Part shown: piece after piece, positions 6,789 through 8,961 of the stretch
Layout of the letters: every line of letters begins with the position of its first letter
Numbering within the stretch: position 1 is the first letter of the stretch
Assembly: GCF_018371055.1 (NCBI RefSeq)
Contig: NZ_JAGYZD010000054.1
Location: 1-8,961 of the forward strand
Direction: 5' to 3'
Length of the DNA stretch: 8,961 bases
Source: Finegoldia magna
GTDB taxonomy: Bacteria > Bacillota > Clostridia > Tissierellales > Peptoniphilaceae
Notes under the pieces: model-generated
Told to the model about the DNA's origin: nothing
Seen by the model: the letters and a program-made list of their open reading frames with translations, nothing else
Database searches by the model: none
Made by a program: the position numbers and the translations under genes

Positions 6789-7856
6789 ATGAAAAAATTA
6801 TTATCAGTGATGTTGAGCTTGGCTCTTATACTTGGAGTTACAGGTTGTAACAAAAAACAAGAAAAAGTGGAAGAAAAACCACAGGTTGAGCAAGTTCAAC
6901 CAAAAGACGATTTGAATGGCAAAAAACCAAGTGAGATTGATTCGTCGATAAATTACGACGAATACGTGGATACAAAGGACAAATTAATCAAGGTTATCAA
7001 AAAATTGCACGAAACACGCGGCAAACAAGAGCTTGTGTTCTTGGGAAATGACAAATCACAAGTTGAAAATTTCATGAGTGAATACGACAAGAATGATAAA
7101 AAAACTGCCGAAGATAATTTGGTAGTTGGCGATATGAAATTTGTGAAGGATTCTTCAATTGGTAAGCCTATTTTTTCCATGAAATTAAAATCGGTGTTGA
7201 ACGAAGATTTTAGAGATGAGCCTTATAGCTTGGAATTCACTTACAAATACATCGACAAACTAAACGAATTGTCAGAAAAAGTAAAAGGCAAGGATGATTT
7301 TGAAACGGTGAAAAATTTGGCGAAAGTTTTGATTGACGATTACAGATACGATCCTCAACTTTCCTCGACATTTGGTTGTGATTTGTTGTTCAACAAAGAG
7401 GGAACTTGCAATTCTTTCAGCGAACTTGCCAATGATGTGCTAAATAATTGTGGAATTTATTCTGAAATTTGGTGGGTAGATTCATTGCCTGACGATGAAT
7501 TAGACAAAAATTCCAATCCATATCGTAACCATTCAATCGACAGAGCAAGATTAAATGGCAAGATGTATTTCTTGGATTTTACTCACTCTACGATTTCACA
7601 CAAGAACGCAAAAGACTACGGATTTGAAAACAGACCGAAACTTATAATGGAGAAATTACCAGAAGTAGAACGAGGAAAAAACCAACTATACACTGGATAT
7701 TCAAAAGTTCGTGAACCTATTTTAGTTAACAAGGGATTTTGCGATGGACACTACAGCATAGACAACCCTTACGCAAAGTATTCTGACCTAGGATTGGGTT
7801 GGACAACTTACGATAAATTATTGGATAATTTGCGCAAAAATCCGTACTTTAAGTAG
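6789..7856 (+). CDS. Lipoprotein with transglutaminase-like (Cys-His-Asp) domain
   Basis: 355 residues. A signal peptide (KK, then a hydrophobic stretch to residue 17) ends in the lipobox VTGC, so C20 would be lipidated and the protein anchored outside the membrane. Residues 21-55 are a charged linker. The C-terminal half carries the transglutaminase-like core: DDYRYD (183-188), GTCNSFSELAN with C207, RNHSIDRARLNGKMYF with H248, and LDFTHS with D263. In this superfamily the triad serves peptidases, cross-linkers or peptidoglycan-modifying enzymes; the substrate here is unknown. The ATG lies 5 bases after the reductase stop and I see no Shine-Dalgarno sequence (the preceding bases are mostly T). 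Translation therefore probably depends on coupling to, or read-through from, the reductase gene. A functional link with the reductase is not evident. Two more cysteines (C197, C221) could form a disulfide. Confidence 0.8.
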   Translation: MKKLLSVMLSLALILGVTGCNKKQEKVEEKPQVEQVQPKDDLNGKKPSEIDSSINYDEYVDTKDKLIKVIKKLHETRGKQELVFLGNDKSQVENFMSEYDKNDKKTAEDNLVVGDMKFVKDSSIGKPIFSMKLKSVLNEDFRDEPYSLEFTYKYIDKLNELSEKVKGKDDFETVKNLAKVLIDDYRYDPQLSSTFGCDLLFNKEGTCNSFSELANDVLNNCGIYSEIWWVDSLPDDELDKNSNPYRNHSIDRARLNGKMYFLDFTHSTISHKNAKDYGFENRPKLIMEKLPEVERGKNQLYTGYSKVREPILVNKGFCDGHYSIDNPYAKYSDLGLGWTTYDKLLDNLRKNPYFK

Positions 7857-7869
7857 TGTAAAATAAATC

Positions 7870-7898
7870 TTGAAAAAAGTTTTTGAAAATTTTTTCAA
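7870..7898 (+). terminator. Weak AT-only terminator candidate after the lipoprotein gene
   Basis: TTGAAAAAA (7870-7878) pairs with TTTTTTCAA (7890-7898) across an 11-base loop. The stem has a single GC pair, and the bases after it are A rather than T, so termination would be inefficient on the plus strand. It may owe more to base composition than to function. Confidence 0.25.
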
Positions 7899-7905
7899 AA
7901 AAAGC

Positions 7906-7934
7906 TTGACAAATATTTTTGGAGCGTGTATTAT
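7906..7934 (+). promoter_or_regulatory. Strong promoter of the T-box / metN transcript
   Basis: A perfect TTGACA (7906-7911) is followed after exactly 17 bases by TATTAT (7929-7934). This puts the start near 7941, just before the conserved 5' end of the T-box. It is the closest match to the vegetative consensus in the window. Confidence 0.85.
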
Positions 7935-7942
7935 ATATCCAT

Positions 7943-8246
7943 AAGCTAAATGAATAAACATTAACGTTGATAAGAAGAGTATGCAACGAATGCTTTTACA
8001 GAGAGTCTCAGTTTGGTGGAATGAGATAAAGAATAGTTGTTGAAAATGGTCTTGGAGTTAGAAAAGTCGAATAGCATTTGCGTTTAAACTTTTCCGGTTG
8101 CATCCGATATCTTATGCTAGGTATGAATACGTACTGAACAATGAGAAAATGCATATTTGTATATTTGCATATATGTATTTAAAAATAAGGTGGTAACGCG
8201 GATATATTCGCCCTTATGTGATGAATGTCACATAAGGGCTTTTTTT
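7943..8246 (+). promoter_or_regulatory. T-box riboswitch, probable methionine (AUG) specifier
   Basis: The leader senses uncharged tRNA and lets transcription proceed into metN. Stem I begins with AACGTTGATAAGAAGAGTA (about 7963-7981, K-turn and AGUA side of the specifier loop). The AGAGAG at about 8000 and TTTGGTGGAAT near 8012-8022 form the distal bulge and loop. The 3' side holds GAAAATGG, in which AUG at 8046-8048 is the likely specifier, in keeping with metN downstream. An offset reading gives AAU (Asn), which the gene context argues against. The T-box motif AAGGTGGTAACGCGG lies at 8187-8201; UGGU there would pair with the tRNA ACCA end. The antiterminator uses ATAAGG (8185-8190) with CCTTAT (8212-8217), which overlaps the terminator stem, so the two folds exclude each other. 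Confidence 0.9.
8210..8246 (+). terminator. T-box-controlled intrinsic terminator
   Basis: GCCCTTATGTGA (8210-8221) pairs perfectly with TCACATAAGGGC (8228-8239) across a 6-base loop, and seven T residues follow (8240-8246). Its 5' arm contains the CCTTAT used by the antiterminator. Confidence 0.93.
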
Positions 8247-8268
8247 ATTATAAAAATGAGGTGAGATT

Positions 8269-8961
8269 ATGATTGAAGTATTAAATTTGAAGAAAACTTT
8301 TAATACAAGTGAGAAAGAATTTAATGCAGTTGATGATGTAAGTTTCAAAGTAAATAAGGGTGAAATTTACGGAATAATTGGTTTGTCAGGAGCTGGCAAA
8401 TCAACACTTGTAAGACTTCTAAACAGATTAGAAGAGCCCACAAGCGGCAAAGTTGTGATCGATGATGTTGACATAACATCATTGAAGCAAAAAGAATTAT
8501 TGGAAGCAAGAAAAGAAATCAGCATGATTTTCCAACATTTTAATTTATTTAATCAAAAAAATGTCTACGAAAACATTGCTTATCCATTGAAGCTTCAAAA
8601 CATTCCAAAAAATGAAATAGAAAAAAGAGTTAATGAATTATTGGATTTCATTGGACTCAGAGATAGAGCAAAAAGCTATCCTAGCCAATTATCCGGTGGA
8701 CAAAAACAAAGAGTTGCGATTGCAAGGGCATTATCCACTAATCCTAAGGTGATTTTGTCAGATGAATCTACAAGCGCACTTGACCCACAAAACACACAAC
8801 AAGTTTTGGAAATATTGAGAAAATCAGTAGACAAATACAAAACGACGATAATAATGATAACTCATCAAATGGAAGTTGCAAAAGATGTTTGTGACAGGAT
8901 TGCAGTGATGGAAAATGGAAAAATCATCGAAGAAAATTCTGTAGAAGAATTATTCAAAAAT
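8269..8961 (+). CDS. metN: Methionine ABC importer ATP-binding protein (3' end outside window)
   Basis: Drives ATP-dependent uptake of methionine at the inner face of the membrane, with a MetI permease and a MetQ lipoprotein expected downstream. The visible 231 residues hold a complete nucleotide-binding domain: Walker A GLSGAGKST (38-46), Q89 in MIFQHFNLFNQKNVYEN, signature LSGGQ (141-145), Walker B VILSDE (161-166) and D-loop SALD (169-172), and H199 in ITHQMEV. The FQHFNL stretch, QLSGGQKQRVAIARAL and CDRIAVMENGKIIEE are typical of MetN rather than of glutamine- or histidine-type ATPases. The T-box with an AUG specifier supports this. MetN proteins usually carry a C-terminal ACT-like regulatory domain, which would lie beyond the edge. 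The usual D-E-A after Walker B reads D-E-S, a mild change. GAGGTGA (8259-8265) precedes the ATG at 8269. The frame is still open at the last base. Confidence 0.9.
   Translation, partial: MIEVLNLKKTFNTSEKEFNAVDDVSFKVNKGEIYGIIGLSGAGKSTLVRLLNRLEEPTSGKVVIDDVDITSLKQKELLEARKEISMIFQHFNLFNQKNVYENIAYPLKLQNIPKNEIEKRVNELLDFIGLRDRAKSYPSQLSGGQKQRVAIARALSTNPKVILSDESTSALDPQNTQQVLEILRKSVDKYKTTIIMITHQMEVAKDVCDRIAVMENGKIIEENSVEELFKN

Noticed and set aside
8150..8180. ATGCATATTTG-type near-repeats considered as a separate repeat
   Set aside because: They fall within the T-box leader and are best explained as its Stem III region.
1..8961. CRISPR array, tRNA, rRNA or intact insertion sequence
   Set aside because: I found no regularly spaced repeats, no tRNA cloverleaf, no conserved rRNA segments and no transposase frame.

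Overview
The window is AT-rich DNA with Gram-positive features: purine-rich Shine-Dalgarno sites, AGA-dominated arginine codons, a T-box leader, a lipoprotein signal peptide and NrdR-type operator sites. Together with the gene content this points to an anaerobic low-GC Firmicute. A Finegoldia/Peptoniphilaceae-like anaerobic coccus is my best guess, from general look only; no marker gene in the window proves it.

Layout. Positions 1-911 hold no convincing gene. They contain several hairpins, a short tandem repeat, phased A-tracts and a candidate rightward promoter. A DUF554 (YqgA-like) membrane protein lies on the minus strand (912-1604), with a leftward terminator at 801-829. From about 1680 everything reads rightward. 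A promoter at 1680-1709 precedes a two-gene unit: a 561-residue polytopic membrane protein of unknown function (1793-3478), then, 2 bases later, a 201-residue protein (3481-4086). The second protein reads as an ABC-transporter ATPase that has lost every catalytic motif. This pair is the most unusual content of the window.

Next is a class I ribonucleotide reductase large subunit (4255-6783), preceded by two NrdR-box-like sites 31 bp apart, with no small-subunit gene beside it. Five bases after it starts a lipoprotein with a transglutaminase-like Cys-His-Asp triad (6789-7856) and no visible Shine-Dalgarno sequence.

A consensus promoter (7906-7934) then drives a T-box riboswitch (about 7943-8246) with a probable AUG (methionine) specifier and a strong terminator. 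It controls metN, the ATPase of a methionine ABC importer, which is cut by the right edge of the window.

How the genes relate: there are four transcription units with separate jobs, namely the DUF554 gene, the membrane/pseudo-ATPase pair, dNTP synthesis plus a surface lipoprotein, and methionine uptake governed by tRNA-Met charging. The candidate for an undescribed system is the membrane protein with its pseudo-ABC partner. Its function cannot be read from the sequence alone.
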